This document shows, piece after piece, positions 47,353 through 61,654 of a stretch of DNA of 64,000 nucleotides (position 1 is the stretch's first letter; each line of letters starts with the position of its first letter). The notes under the pieces are model-generated. The model made no database searches. It saw nothing but the letters and a program-made list of their open reading frames with translations, and was not told where the DNA came from. Where the stretch lies: positions 14,076,599 through 14,140,598 of the forward strand of contig NC_088177.1 in assembly GCF_028769735.1 (NCBI RefSeq), in the 5' to 3' direction. This DNA is from Zonotrichia leucophrys gambelii. Its lineage: Eukaryota; Chordata; Aves; Passeriformes; Passerellidae. A program made the translations under genes and the position numbers.

Positions 47353-50300
47353 TGCCCAGCAGAGGAGGCTGATCCTGCCTGGGCACAGGGCAGGGCTGGA
47401 GCTCTCAGCCTGCTGCCCTTTGACGTGTGTTCCCCTATCGATGGCCCTGTTCTGTCGAAGCTCATTACAGCGTTTTACAGATCAATTCCCTCCCGGATTA
47501 AGCGGCTCCTGCCGCTGGGATGGCTGTGCTGGCTGAGGAGGGATGCTGAAGTCAGCACAGCTGTGTGCAGAGTCTGGGGTGCTCACTCTGTGCTCACAGG
47601 GAGAAGGTAGTGGCACTTCATGACTTTCTGTTCATCTCCCTTTTTTCCCCTAAAAACATCAGCAAACTTGCCCCTGCCAAGAGAAATAAGTTCTATAAGA
47701 AAGCAGAGGACACATCCAAGAGGGGCCCAGTCCATGGAGTTATTCTGACTGGTCTCATCTCACAGATTCTTCTTTAATTTCCAAAATTAAGAAGAAAATA
47801 AAAAAATTGGAGAGCAAGAGAGACAGGTCTCTCTGGTTAGGGTGGTGATTGCTGGAGTGGAGAACCTGCCCTGGTTCTTCCTTATTCATAGTGATTTTTG
47901 CATTTTCCTTGTGGCAGTTTGGAAATCCGGGCTCTGGTGTGCAGGAGCAATTGGAGAGAAGCCTCTGGGAGCCTCAGATATTCATCATCGAGGTCAGCAG
48001 GCTTGAGCACAGAATTCAGTGAATTATAGTCCTGGCTCTGATCCAGGCCAATCTGGTTTTGTTTTCCATGTTCCCTTTTCTTTATCTTTATTGAGGTGCA
48101 TTCTTCACAGGAGCTGAGAGTCACATTCTTTAATGTCCATGAGACTTGGGCTATCCTGATGTGGGGCATTATTATTCCCTTTCTAATGCAGATATTGCTC
48201 TATAAATAGAGCAGAGACCACTAATTGAATAAGTGATGGTTATCTGTATCAGCTCTGGGGCAGGCAGGTCTGACATGCACTGAATGAGCAGCTGCAGAAA
48301 AAGCAGCTGTGTCAGTGGCAACTGTCACTTTGCACAGGGTGACATACAGCATCTTCATCTTGGAGGGTTTTTACCATGTTGAGACATTAAATTAGACTTG
48401 AACAATATTTTAAAATAAGTTTGGGGTTTTTTTTCAAGTGTGAGTAGTCCTTTTACCTTTTGTGATCCCAGCATGAACAAGAAAAACCTTGCCCCGTTAT
48501 TTGTTATAGACCATGCCCAATCTGCCTCTCGGTCCAGAATTCAGGGGAAAAGGAGTTTATCTTGATTTTGTGATTGTTTTTTAAATTATTTTTTATGCAG
48601 ATGGCTTTGCATGCAGTGGGGAGATTAGCTTGGTTCTGTGGGGTGAAATTCAAAAGCTGTAGCAGCTAACAGCGGTGCTGAACAAAGGAGAGGGGGGATT
48701 TGGAATTGCTCTGTGCATTTATTTGTTAATACACAAACCCCTGTTTGTGGAGACAGATGAGATAAATATGTGATTGTTGACAAACCCAGAAGAAAATCAG
48801 AGATTATTTTTTTACCTGCTGGAGACAAATGCACTGCCTGGATGCTGCCTGTGGAATTTGGGTCTGAGCCCATGTCTCAGCACTGTCTGCCTGCATGTGG
48901 TGATCAGTGGCTGCCTGATGTGAAGCTGTGCTGCAGACAAGTCATTTCTGGCTCAGAGTTTTCTAAACTCTTTTCTATGTTGTCTTAGTTTCCTCCTACT
49001 GGAATGATCAGGAAGAATTTCTCATGCTTCCTTTTTATTTGAAGAGAAACACCAAAAGAGAAACATTTCTCCAAAACAACATGTCTGTGTGATTTACTGC
49101 TTTTTTAATCATGGTGTTCCCTGTTTCTTGCTGTAGAATATTTTGTATATTGGTGTGTAGCTGATACTAATACTTGGGTATTTAGAGGAGCATTTGGTTC
49201 TGATATCTTGTTACATGTGTCTGGGTTTGAATTTGAGCAACAACACATAATAATGCACTTAGCCCCATGGTGTAGTGTGTTCTTTGTCACTTGATGGAAT
49301 AATCTCTGTGGTTTGCTGTCCCCAAAGTCACTGGATTGGGGATTAGTAGGGCAGCAATCAATCCAGTTTTGTTTTAGAGCTTTTGTTGCAGTCAGATACC
49401 ACAGGAAAATGAGGGAGGAATTAAAAGCTGTGTGGGAGATTCTTTAGCATTCCAGTAAGGAGGAAATTCAGTCATTTTCATGGCTCAGCAGTTATGTGGG
49501 ATACAGTTCCTGCTCAAGGAGCCAGGGCTGTCTGAATAGAGGCTTCTGATCAGAGCTGGCATTATTTTTGTTTTATACCAGCAACAACACAACCCTCTTA
49601 TCCTGGAATATAACTGGTGTCAGGGAAAAGGTTTATGTTCAAGTTAGCAGTGCTACGTGCATAGCCCAGCCAAATGGTTTAGTGATTTAAGATAATTCCA
49701 CCTATAGAAATCAGCTCAGAAAATGGCCTTTGATCTGCTGTTCATTTTTCTCAGGATTCCCATCCTCTGGTGTTTGCAGTGTTGGCTTCTGAGCCAGGTG
49801 AGAAAGAATGCAGGACTTGGACATGTCCTGATTTGCTGGAGATGATGTTCTTAAGTGTCTGAGCTTTCTGTGCTGCTCTAAGACTTGGTAATGCAACAAA
49901 ATACCAGGGAGGGCATTAGGACACTAATGAGAGGGGATGAAGCATCTGCAGCTGGAAATGGGAATGAATAAGGAAAAAGAAATGTTCATAGATGCACGTG
50001 CTCCAGGATGTAGGTCACTCAGTTGCCAGCACAAGAAAAAGAGGAGTTTGGGGTTTTTCATGGTGAAAAACACATGAAAAAATATGTAATAAGTTTTTTG
50101 GGGATTTTTTTCGGAAGAGAATCTGCATAAAAACAGGGATAGTGAGAAGCTCTGAAGAGTGACACATCTCTCCTGAGCTTGCTTTCACTGAAGCCTGTAA
50201 TACATCATACAGCATCATGTTCTATACCTCAGAAAGCTTGATTTCAGCAAACTTGCCTTGATTGTAGTTTTCTTTGTGAGGAACGGAGAGAGACAATGTC

Positions 50301-50948
50301 TTTTTGAGAACTGTTGAGAGACACAATGTCTTTTAGCATTCATGGAATCAGGGTCCATGGATACACGGTCAGAAGTGGCAGGAAACAAGGGATTAATGAT
50401 GGCAGGAAGGTACCCATTGCAAGGTGGTTGTTTCTGCAGCTCTTGTTTGTTTTGCTAAAGTTTGCTTCTTGTCAATGTGTTGGCAGAAAGTGCACCATCA
50501 AAGGGCAATTGCTATGTAAAAACATTCACAGAGTTACTGTCAGGCTGAGAATTTGGAATGCAGCTGCTATATGGGTCACTGGGGATCTGTAGCAAGCTTT
50601 CTCTGTGAACTAGCTCAGTAGATGAAGTCTTTGAAGACACAGGCAAAGATCTGAGAGGAAAGTTTATTCAAAATAAACTCAGTTCTTGGTGTGTCAAACT
50701 TAGCAAAACAGCACAGACTACTTTGTTGTCTTGAAAGTTGCATATTTTTACATCACTGTATCCATCTGTAGCGAATGGGGACTTGAGGCACAATGTGGCA
50801 GAGCAAATGTGTCCTCTTCATTACTCCTGATACTGTTCCATTCCTAATTCATAGGTTTTACATCTGGAGCACCCAGGTTCTGTGATCAACCATTCCCCTG
50901 AACCATCAGAGTTATTTTATTCTCAAATAACTCTCCTGTGTTCAGCAG

Positions 50949-51052
50949 GTTGGAACCACCAGGTCTGGCTCCTCCTGCTTAATCCTGGCTTTGCCCGGGG
51001 TGTTGAAACCATCAGGTTTGGTTCCTCCTGCCTAGTCCTGGCTTTGTCAGAG
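50949..51052. repeat. Imperfect 53-bp tandem duplication
   Basis: Two adjacent copies share TTGGAACCACCAGGTCTGG and TGAAACCATCAGGTTTGG, then TCCTCCTGC, TCCTGGCTTTG. About 80-85% alike. Located about 330 bp upstream of the antisense LTR. Confidence 0.85.
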
Positions 51053-51380
51053 GTGATCCAGCACAGCTCCTGCATGAACTACCACCTTCCACACAACAAG
51101 AAGTTGCATTCAGCAGGCTGCAAAGCAGCTGTTGCATTTCCTGCCTTGCTTGTCTGGCACTGCTTGTGGCAGAAAACACGAGGTTTGAGAGCACTTCTCC
51201 TGCCAGCACAGGTTTGAGGGGAGGGTGTGAGTGTGCACAGCTCGACAACCAGGACTGGGGAAGGGTATCTGCTGGGAGAAGCTGTGCTAGGGAATTTGGG
51301 GTTGGGAAAGTTGAAGAGAATGGGTTCATCGTGCAGAGCTCCCTAAGCCTGGTGTTTAGTAGGGCAGGTTTCAATCAGGG

Positions 51381-51731
51381 TGTGACCGTGTTCACAGGGG
51401 TCTCAGGTTGAGGGAAGAGATGAGGATCTGACTCCATGTTTCAGAAGGCTGATTTATTATTTTATGATATATATTATATTAAAACTATACTAAAAGAATG
51501 GAAGAAAGCTTGCCTTCTGAGGAAATCCTAAGAATAGAAAAAGAAAGGATGATAACAAAGGCAGCTGTCTCGGACTCTCTGTCCAAGCCAGCTGACTGTG
51601 GTTGGCCATTAATTAGAAACAACCACATGAGACCAATCACAGATGCACCTGTTGCATCCCACAGCAGCAGATAACCATTGTTTACATTTTGTTCCTGAGG
51701 AAAGGATTTTTCATAAAAGATGTCTGTGACA
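51381..51731 (-). mobile_element. Solo LTR of an endogenous retrovirus, antisense (no genes)
   Basis: The element begins TGTGACCGTGTTCACAGGGG and ends TCATAAAAGATGTCTGTGACA on the + strand, giving TG...CA ends and short inverted termini TGTGAC/GTCACA. TCAGGG is present directly left (51375-51380) and one base from the right end (51733-51738), a probable 6-bp target-site duplication. The interior matches, from memory, a common passerine LTR: the minus strand carries the TATA/poly(A)-like AT-rich block at about 51455-51495. No gag, pol or env remains, consistent with recombination between two LTRs. Confidence 0.8.
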
Positions 51732-54700
51732 CTCAGGGTGTGCTCAGCTGGGAGAAGCATTCCAGATCCCTTCAGCAGAGCTGGGTTCCTGGGAAAGGGG
51801 AAGGGCAGTCCTTCCAAACTCAGCCTGCAGCACAGAGCACATCTCCCTTTCACATCTACACCAGGCACAGAGGGCAACCTTTGAGCAGCTTGTTGCCCTG
51901 GAATCTGGGGGGATTTAGGTCAGGAAGGGATGACTTAGGTCTTCCATACAGGAGAGCGCTGATGGACTGTAGTGTGAGCAGGTTCTTGCTCTAGACCAGT
52001 GCTGAGTGTGGAGCACCCTCCAAAGTGCCTTAGCACAGCTTCTCAGCCAGAGTGCAGGGCTGTGTGTGCCACCAGCACTTCTGGCCAGTACCAGTACAAA
52101 ACCACGTGCTGTGAGCTTCACAAGGAGCTGTGAGTGGTTTGTAGAGGATGTGGATAAAGTCTCCTCCAGTCTCAGCTGGACCAGCTGCCCTAACTTCCCA
52201 AACGACCCTGGCTGTAAGCACGTTGTGCATTGTTGTAAACACCACAGTGACAGTGGCAGGTCTGCAGCTCGTGGCACTTGCATGGCATCACCCTGGTGAT
52301 GTGTGGCCGTGCCTGATGTAGCTCCTGGCAGCCATCTGTGTGCCCTGCTGGGGCGGACAGACCTGGCAGTGATGATCTTTCCTGTCTGTGTGTGCATAAT
52401 TCCCCTAAGTCTCACCAAGGGCAGGCATGGACCCTTGTTCTTTCCCCTCCACTTCTTGTCCTTCTTTCTCTTCCCTGTTTATACTTCACCCTATGGACTC
52501 AAAGAGAGTCTCTGCTGTCTGAAAGAAGTCAGGTTCAGGGCACAATTGTCATAATGTGGAAATGAGGCAGTTGCATGGTCAGTTCCTCCTGCTGGACTTC
52601 CACATAACCCTTTCTCCAGCATTCTGCATTTACTGTTGACAGTGCCAGGTACAAAAGAAACTGCATTTCTACCAAGGGAAGAGGCAAGAGGTGGCCTCTC
52701 ATTGAGATTACATGAAATGAAGTGTGCCTTGTGGTGGGTTAGAGAGCAAAAACCAGTTTTGTCCCTCTACCTTGTGATTTTTCCTCGCCCCATTTTGAGA
52801 AATGTGCTGGTTTTGGTGTGGGCCTTACCTGAGCCACTGGCAGCTGCACAAGTTAAGCTGCATGGCAGCTGTGGTGGGGGATGTTGGGTTTTTTTGTGTG
52901 TGTTGAACATGATGCAGTGCTTATAGGTATGAGTATGAGGCACGCACTGAGCCATGTGCATGAAGAGTTCATGAAACAGAAGAATAGAGAGAAACTCAGA
53001 GCTGCTTCAACTTGTCCCCAGAAGGCTGTGGTTGGTTGAAAGCCATGATTGATGTGAGCACTGCACCCCAGAAGTGCTCTGAGGTCTGTGGAGTGTTGTG
53101 GGAGTGATGAGGGCTCCATCCTGTGCCTTTTGAGTGTTGGTTTGGCTGCTTTCACTAAACACAGTGCGGCAGATCAGTTGGAGCACTGACTCATTGTGGT
53201 GCAGTTTATTGTGGAGAAAAGAGCTGAATTTAGGTGGGGTTTGTTTGTTTGCTTCAGTGTGGTCCTTAATAGTACCTCTGCCTCTTCTGGAATGTCTTCT
53301 TGTATCTCACATACTTTTATTTTCTTTATTTCTCATTTATCTTTTACCTGTATTTAATGCTTGAATTTTCCCACTGGTGTGTGCATGTAGCTTTCAGGGT
53401 TCAGGTTGTTTTAGTTTCAGTTCTTGGTGTGTCAAACTGAGCAGCCCTTTCATTACTCAAACTGATTTTACTTTCAGAATCATTGGTATTACTGTTTTCA
53501 CTTACTGCAAGAGTTATCATGTAATGCCATGCAAGACAAAGTATATCTTTTTACCCCATTTTCCATACTGAGGCATGGAACTTGCATCAGATTGTGAGCT
53601 CTAAATTATCATAGGATGGTGTAGTCCAGGTAACACTTTCAGACAGATTTGCTAAATTATTGTTAAAAATTAAATGCTAATAAAAATTATTAGTAGTATT
53701 AAAATTAGCAGCTGAAATAAGTGAAGATGATGCTGGTTGGTTTCATTTGCTATGATTTGAGAGTAACTGAGGATCTGGGTGGGTGTTTAGGCTCAGGGGC
53801 CATCGGGGGCATTCTTAAAGCAGGGCTGGCACTGAACTCACACCTGGGAGCTCTTTGCTGTCAGGCCATGGAAGGCTGCAGGATTGGGGAACCTCTCTGG
53901 ACAACCTATTCCTGTGGTTGTTTATCCTTAGAGAGAGAAGCAAATTCCTTGTCTAGTCAGATCCTTGCCTGCTGCTGGGAATTGTTGCCCGCCATGCATC
54001 TCAACAGAGCTCTTGGCCCTTTATCCCTGGTAAATTCCTGGGAGAGGGAAGGCTGCTGTTTAGGGCCCCCAAAACTTCCCTGTGCAAGGTTAAACAGGTT
54101 CATGTCCTTCATGTGCCTTCCCCCAATGCTAAAACAGGGACAAGGTGGAGTTACACCCTCTGCTGCAGATTTGGGGCTGTTCCATAAATATGATGCATGC
54201 AGTTGGCTCAATATGCTGAAATGGATGCTGGTTATGAATCTTGGCAAAACACCAAATCTATTTATTATTAATGACTCTGCATGAGCAAGGCTCCCAAATG
54301 AAACTGATTGGAACATTCTCAGGGAACTCATTTGCTGTGAGGTAGCAAATCTGGTTGGTAATTTCTATGTGCTAATCTGAGAGAAGGTCAATGATGTCAA
54401 GATATTTGGAAATATTGTCTGTTTTGCTGGGATGGAGAAGGATGTTCTTACCCTCTCCACCTATTATAGGCTCTAATGGAATTAAGATAAGCTTTTTCAT
54501 GTAATTGTGGAAAATATTCTTCCTCTGTTTTGAAGCATTTCATTAAGTGACTGAACAGGAGAAATGAGTGGTTTTATGTTGGGTAAACGCAGGATTTTGG
54601 TAGATTGTGTGTTTAGAACAATAAAAGTTGTTAATAACATGAATTATGGCTTGTGATAAATATCACCGATGCTTATTCTATTGTTTCTGGGAGCAAAGGA

Positions 54701-57700
54701 GAAAACTTACTCTCACTGGGCTGCAGTAGAGAGTTTCTTTGGATTGTGGAGCACTGAGGTTGAGAAAATCCTCTAATTAAATTCAGCATGAGACCCAGTG
54801 AAACATTGGTGAGACCCTGCATAGTTTGGGTGCACTGTTGGGCAAAAGAATCCGTCATGGCTGTTTCCCTCTTAATTAGTTGTCAGCTTCCTTCTCCCCC
54901 TCTTGTGGCTTTTTTTGAGTGTTTTTTTCTTAAGGACAGTAGAGAAAACCTGTGCCTTGACAAGTCTGTCTGCTGGATTCTTCAGTGCTCCACGGCACAG
55001 ATTGTCCCAGAAATACTTAAGGGGATTTGTTTCCCCCCAGTCCAGCTGGCACAATCTCAGAGGTGCTGAATGAACCTTGAGGATTTAGGGGGGGGGGAAA
55101 GAAATTGCTTACTGCCCCGTTCTTAGCCTGGGTGTCAACAAAACCATTTCCATCCTCCTGGAAAGGTTTCCATGGAGCTAAGTCGTTTTCCCATTGCTCC
55201 CTGCAGGACTTGGGGCACCTGCTGGGCAGGGAGAGCTTGTGTTGGTGCAGGAGGCAGCACAGCTGGGCCCTCAGCTGGCTCTGGAGGGCTTGGTGTGGGG
55301 CTGAGCTGCAGGCAGGCAGCGATGGCTCTGAGCAGCAGGGCCTGAGCCGTGAGCGCTCCCAGCTCTGCCGCTCTCCTGCATGGCATCCTTGGGCCTGAGG
55401 AGTTCTTGTGCTGCCAAGAATTCCATTGTTTTCCTCTATCCTGTGACCTGATGTGGCACAACTTTCTCTTTTTCTAAACCTTTTTAAGCTCTGAGCAATA
55501 ATACCTATTTAAAATGAGTAGGGATCTGCAATCATTTTTCTAATACTTGGTGCTCTCTATTCTTTGTGTTTTTTCATCATTCACTTTATGAAACTCCACT
55601 TTAATGAAAATTTCTATATGAAAGAGACTGTAACTTGTTGGGTGCTCTTGCTTTGTTGCTGCAATGTGGATTTCCTAACTCTTGCAATAAAAAATTCCCA
55701 TTCCACGTGTACAGAGCTACCCTTAGGGAATGTTGTCCTGCAAACTTTAAATTCTATTTTCTCCATATATGTCTTTATACATTGGCCTTCTTCCAAGGGA
55801 TTAGAGGATCTTTTCCTGCAGGTGAAAGACAGACATTGCAGCAGCATTACAAATGTCTTTCTTGAAGGAGTGGTATGAGATTTTACAGCTTTAGGGGAAG
55901 GAAAGTATTCTCAGACAAGGGTAGTGAGCAGGTTGTTATTGAAAAATATCTCTGAATGCAACAGTGGTTGTCCTTTGCAATTAGTGAATAATGTGCACTA
56001 ATGTTTGAATTTCTGGTCTGTGGATGCATGTCTGTCCTGGGGTTTCACAGCATTAAATGTCATGTTTGAACAGGTGCTGCTTTGTTTTCCTGTGATTTTT
56101 TTCCCCTCCTTCTGTCAAATTGAGGGTATGTTTAAAATTGCACAGGATTTTTTTCTGCCGATTCCACTCACAAGCCCCCACTAGAAATTCCACAAGACAG
56201 ATCCTGTACCTGACGCATCAGGATTAAAAAAAAAAAAAAAAAAGATTATTCATGTTGCAAGGGTACTGGAATATTCTTTCTGTCCAAGTATATTGACTGT
56301 TAGAGGGTAGGTTTGACAAATAATTCTAAATTCTCTGCAAGAAATGGTCACATTTTGTCAAGATGCTGCTGCTCACTGATTTATTTTTGCTGTGTAAATG
56401 CTGAAAGTTTAATTGTGAAGTTCATCAGTGGGAAATCCACATTGTGTGCTTACCCTCTAATAGACATTTGCCCATTTTTCTTGAAGGTGTGTAATATATT
56501 GTGGGGTTTATATAAAAACTCCGTATTTAAAATAGAGTATTATGAAGATTTTATAATATTCCCTTTTGTACTTTTTCCCCCAATATTCTGTAACAAACTG
56601 AATTTTTAATATTTTCATTCCCTCAGCCCTGGTGCAAGGTAAAATGATACTGGCAGTGATTTAAAAAAAATGAAAGAGCAGCATTACAGGTTTAATATTA
56701 GCCAGTGAGTAATCTGAAATGAAAAAAATAACCTTATAATCGCCTCTGAAATGCCTGGGCAAAGCTGTTTTATTTTGTAGGTTTTGGGAGCTCTTTCTAG
56801 TATTTGCTTGCTCATTTTAATCACTTTCACTTGCTAATTTATCTCAATTTGAAAGGTAAATTTTATTTAAGATTTCATTCTTGTAACATTAATAATTTAT
56901 CTCACTTAAATCAAATTACAGAGGACGATATTTAAAATAAATGACTCCTGAATAAGTGAAGCTCTGCAGACTGCAGCATTTCATCTTGTCTGCTGTCTGT
57001 CTGCCTTGCCCCAGGAAGGTGAATTTCTGCTTCAGTCTTCCATAGTAACCACGGCTCTGAGAGCCAGGCTGGCTGATTCAACAAAATAGCAGCAAATCAA
57101 AATGCAGAGTTGCTATGGTAATTTTAATTCTCATAGGTTTATTGTGTCCTGTGAGTTCCCATGTTCTGGCTCGGGTGGGGACACAGCCTGGTTTTAATTT
57201 GTGAAGAAGGCACAAATGGTGAAAAAACCATCTTGCAACTCCTCGCCAAACGAGTACCTTGCAGCAGTACATGAAAATTGTCCCAGTGAATGTTTTAAAT
57301 GACATAAATGCCATGCAGTGTTGAAGGAATACAGGGGGGGAAAAATCCCATCTAACCTTCATGGCTGCTTTCCTGTCTGAATTTCATGGCTCTTGCTTAG
57401 GTAGCCCATAAAAATATATCAAGGGGAATTTTCCTTCTATTTTCTATTTCTTACCAGGAGACTTCAAAGTGCTTGGGAGGGTGTTCCCACTGGATGGGAG
57501 GAGAGTGAGTGGTTTGCAGCTTTATGGATTAGCCTGATGGCATTCTGCTGCGCTTCTCACAAGCAGGATCCTTCCAGGAAGGTGTTCATTGATTATGCAG
57601 CAGTAATCATCAGGGATACTGCCTATGATCATCTGGCTTATTCTATTGATTTGCCAGGACCTTAATTTCATCAGTATTTGGTTCCTGTCAACATTTGTGG

Positions 57701-60700
57701 AATGATTATTGTGCTTATGCAGCTTTTTTTATGCATCTGGTCTGAGACTTTGGGTGGAAGTGTAACCACTTCTAAAGGCAGAACACATCTGGTTGTGGAA
57801 AATGGCTATTTTTGTTTATTTGTTCAAATAAGTCATCAGATCAGTACTCAGCATATATACAGCAGATCTTCAAATTGAAAAAGCTATATATGCCTATGCC
57901 ATCACACAGATTTTGAATACTGGGGTCACCCAGATTATGAAGTAATCCAAATCCATTAAAATAATTGCAAGCATTAAAAGTTAGCATTTTTTAAAATGTT
58001 TTTGGTTTTGTTTTGTTTTGTTTTTTTTAATGTGAACTGAAGGTAGTGCTGCAATCAGTACCTGCACAAGTGTGCCATGGGATGAGATGGATGGGAATTT
58101 AATGTCTGTTGGGAAGTACAGATATAATCATACTGGGCAAATATCACTTCAAAATGTGACAGCTCAAGTTTGCCAGAGTTCAATATTGGCCATATTTAGT
58201 CCTGACTGTATTTCATCTTGCCTTTCAGTTGCTTCTGAATTTGGAGGAACTGATTGCAAAAGTTGTGAGGAGAGCAGTTTATTGGTTTACCCTGACCTAA
58301 TACCTATTGACTACTTTGGAAATCCTTTCAGTGCCTAAGTACTAATGAGGCATAAATTAATACTTTTCAACAAGTATTCAAGGAGATGATTTCTAGTAAG
58401 AATGTTTTGCAGTTTTCTTTACCTCTCTCTTCAAAAAGCAAATCTCCTTTTCCTCTTGTTGTTTGCTTAAGATTTGTATTTACGTATGCACACAACTCCG
58501 TACAAAACATAAACCCTTGGATATAAAAGGAAAATACAGTGAATGGAAAATGAAGTGAAAAAAAATTATTCTGCTGAAGTGAAACAAAATTTTTGTTAGT
58601 AAATAAATGCAACTAACAGCTTTTTTTGTGGAAACATCAGTAAAAGGCAGTGCTAGTTTAATGTAAAAGTGGTGCCATGTCTGAATGCTTTGGCTGGGAA
58701 AAAACGGACAAGGTATGACTCAGATAAACATTCTGTTTTACTGGTGTGTTGAGTTTTTTTCTTTGTTTATTTACTTTTGTTTCCCATCAAAATCCCTTTA
58801 AGAAGGGGAAAAGGCTTTGTTCTTTTCTGTAAAATATATGTGTGTTAGTAGGCAGTCAGCTTCTTCTTACTGTCTGATACAGTTTCATTATCATATGAAG
58901 CTGCATTGGGGGTCTGTTTTGAACTAAATATATAATTAGTCTTAGACCTATTAATTTGCTGAGAACCTTGAAGTTTTCTCTGGATCATGCTAATTTCCCA
59001 GAGGCAAATCCCTGGCAGTTTTTCAGTCTGCTAGATTAGAAGTGTCCCTTTCAAGTGCTCACCCTGATGGGTTTGATCCAATGCATTTAATTCCGTGTAA
59101 TAAATTCACCACTCTTTTCAGTGTGAGGCTTGCAGAAAACCTCATCTTTAGAAAAGTCTTTTTTTTCATAACCAGTGATCTTACTGGCTGAAATATTACA
59201 GGGACTCCTCATCACAGAGATGGCTCCAGGATGGATTGAGTTGTGGAGGAAGGAGACTCTGCAAAGGAAGGAGGGCATGATCAAAGGCAAGGGGAAATAG
59301 GAGGTGGGAAAGGGAGTTTTCAGAGCACAGGGAAAGAGCAGAAAGCAGGTGTATTTCTGTTTGGGATGACAGCAGGCTGTTGGGTTTACATCTCTGCCTG
59401 CAATGTTTTGTTCGGCTCTGAAGAGCAAAAGCATCCAGTTGTTCCTAGAGCTGCAGCCCCTCCTTGGTGAGGCACTGAGGAGTCAGAACAGTGTGTGAAA
59501 GGTGTTCCGATGCTCCATTTTTAATTTTCCCATTAAGGTGGAAGGAAGGGCCACCTGAATGCTGCAGGTGTGTGCTGAAATGATGCATGCATTGACATAA
59601 ATGAGCTTCTAGTAAATAATTTCCATTTCCTCTTAGCTCATATACAGGTGCCTGACAATTCTGGCACTGTGGGCTGCATGTGCCTGTCACAGAATAGCTG
59701 TGATATTCTCATCAGAGAAATAAGGTGAAATAAGGAAGTGTTTCTCTGTATCTGAAATAAAGCATTATTTGAAGCAAATTTAAAAGAATTTGTTTGAAAA
59801 AACTCTCAGAGTTAGAATATAATTGTGGTTTGTTTTTTTTTTTTTTTTTCCCAGCAAAAGCTTACTTTAGCAGCCTAATGTGTGACAAAGCTTAGGCAAC
59901 AGTGTACTAAATTTCTTTTTTTTTTTTTAATTTCTAATCTGTTACACTTTTTCTTGACTATGAAGCACTAGCTTGGTGGAAGCAGCTAGATCTGACTAGA
60001 CTGGGTTAAACTTCCTCCTACAATAAAAATTACTGTAGCAATTTCTCTGTGTAAAAGGGACTGCCTGTTCCCCCCAGGATGCACCTTTTGCTCCCTCGTA
60101 ATTGAGATTTTGTAGATGCCTTCTGTGGAAATTGGCTGACCAGAAATAGGGCAGTGGGAATACTGTGGTGTCCTACTTTCCCAGACCCTGTTTTGCTGCT
60201 TTGTCCTTGGAAATTGGTAATGTGCTCTGTGTCCCTGCAAAGATGTTTGCCAAAGCTTCTCTTAAATATGCATCCTAAAGTTTGATTTTGCATTAAAATA
60301 TTTTAAGGGAGTGCAGAGCTACAGAACTGTGCTGTATAGATTATGAGGATTGGCTGTTCATAGACAAATGCTGATCATCTCTGTGCTTCAGTTTGTTTAA
60401 AAATATTTTTTATGGTATCTGTATTGTTTAAAAGCAGTAAAACATCAATATCTTTTTTCCAAAGAGCATTTCAAGGTGCAGCCTCGACTTGCTTTAAAAT
60501 GAGAGCCATAATGCTGCCACTTTGCCTAAAGATCAATGTAAATAAGGCAATTTTTAGCAATTGCTGCAGTCTGTGTCTGCCTTTATGTACCCCCGTTCTT
60601 CACCCAGCACTTTGGGGTTAGTGTCGAGTCCCTGGCTGGAAAGTTTTAACTCCCAGAGTGATTCTGGAGAGGGTTGGGGCAAATTTAGCCTCCTGCTAAG

Positions 60701-61654
60701 TGCAAGAGTGAGCCTGTCAGTAGTTGTCAACTTGCAAGTATTTTCTTTTTGCAGCCAGGTGGAATGGTTGTATTAGTTGTCCTGAGCATGTTTTGGTTTT
60801 ATCTAAATCTAAGGTTTTATTTTCCTGATTTTTACATCTGGTTAGGTATTTGCTGGATTTTCTCAGACCTTGTGTGAACAGTGTGAGCTTCTTTGCTTCT
60901 CAGTTCAGTAATAAGTTGTAGAAAATGAAATATGCAGATTATGCTTACAACTAATTAATAAAGACAAAGTGAAAATTGCACAGGCCAAAACACTTGGAGT
61001 GTATTTTTTATTTTAGCTCCTGTTCCCTTTTAGAGAGGACAAATAATGCTCGGCTCTTTATTTTCTGCTTCTGTTTTAAATCAGAGGAGTAGCACATAAA
61101 ACATCCCTCTAACGAATCACATAATTAGTTTCTAAATGACATCTTCTGATACCAATTTGGAACAGATAGAGTGATTTGTGCAGAGTTGGAAGGATTTTTT
61201 ATACATGTGCATGCCCATTTGTACTAGGGTCTATAAATTACTGCATGGAGTATGACAGGATAAAAGAGCCCTGATAGCTAACAAATGAAGCCCACATTTG
61301 GCTGCAGTGGTTATTAATTAGATTTGCAGCTTATTTGATAGCTATGAGAGGCATAATTGAAAACCAGGCAGAGAGCTCACCCCAGCCTGACAATAACTCT
61401 CACAAGGCACCCATAAAAGAGTTATGGCAGTTTAGGGGTCACCTCTTATGTCATTTCCATGCACTGTGCAGGGCAGCAAGCTCAGTGCTGTGCCAGGGAC
61501 TCCAGAACAAAGGTACCCACAGAGGGATGGGGCCTGTGGGGAGGGGGCTTGGCCCTGCCCTGTCACCCCCAGCCCTCAGGGGCTGCACAACTGCCCCTCA
61601 TCTACATGGATTTTTCATGAACTGAAGGGGGCTTCTACTTTTTCTATGTATATA

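Noticed and set aside
53890..53995. Possible degenerate antisense CR1 fragment (CTGGACAACCTATTCCTGTGG)
   Set aside because: One short phrase resembles the CR1 minus strand but the similarity fades within about 60 bases and no 3' tail is present.
55105..55398. GC-richer patch with overlapping open frames, considered as an exon or CpG island
   Set aside because: Few CpGs, no good splice-site pair and no homology; probably chance composition.
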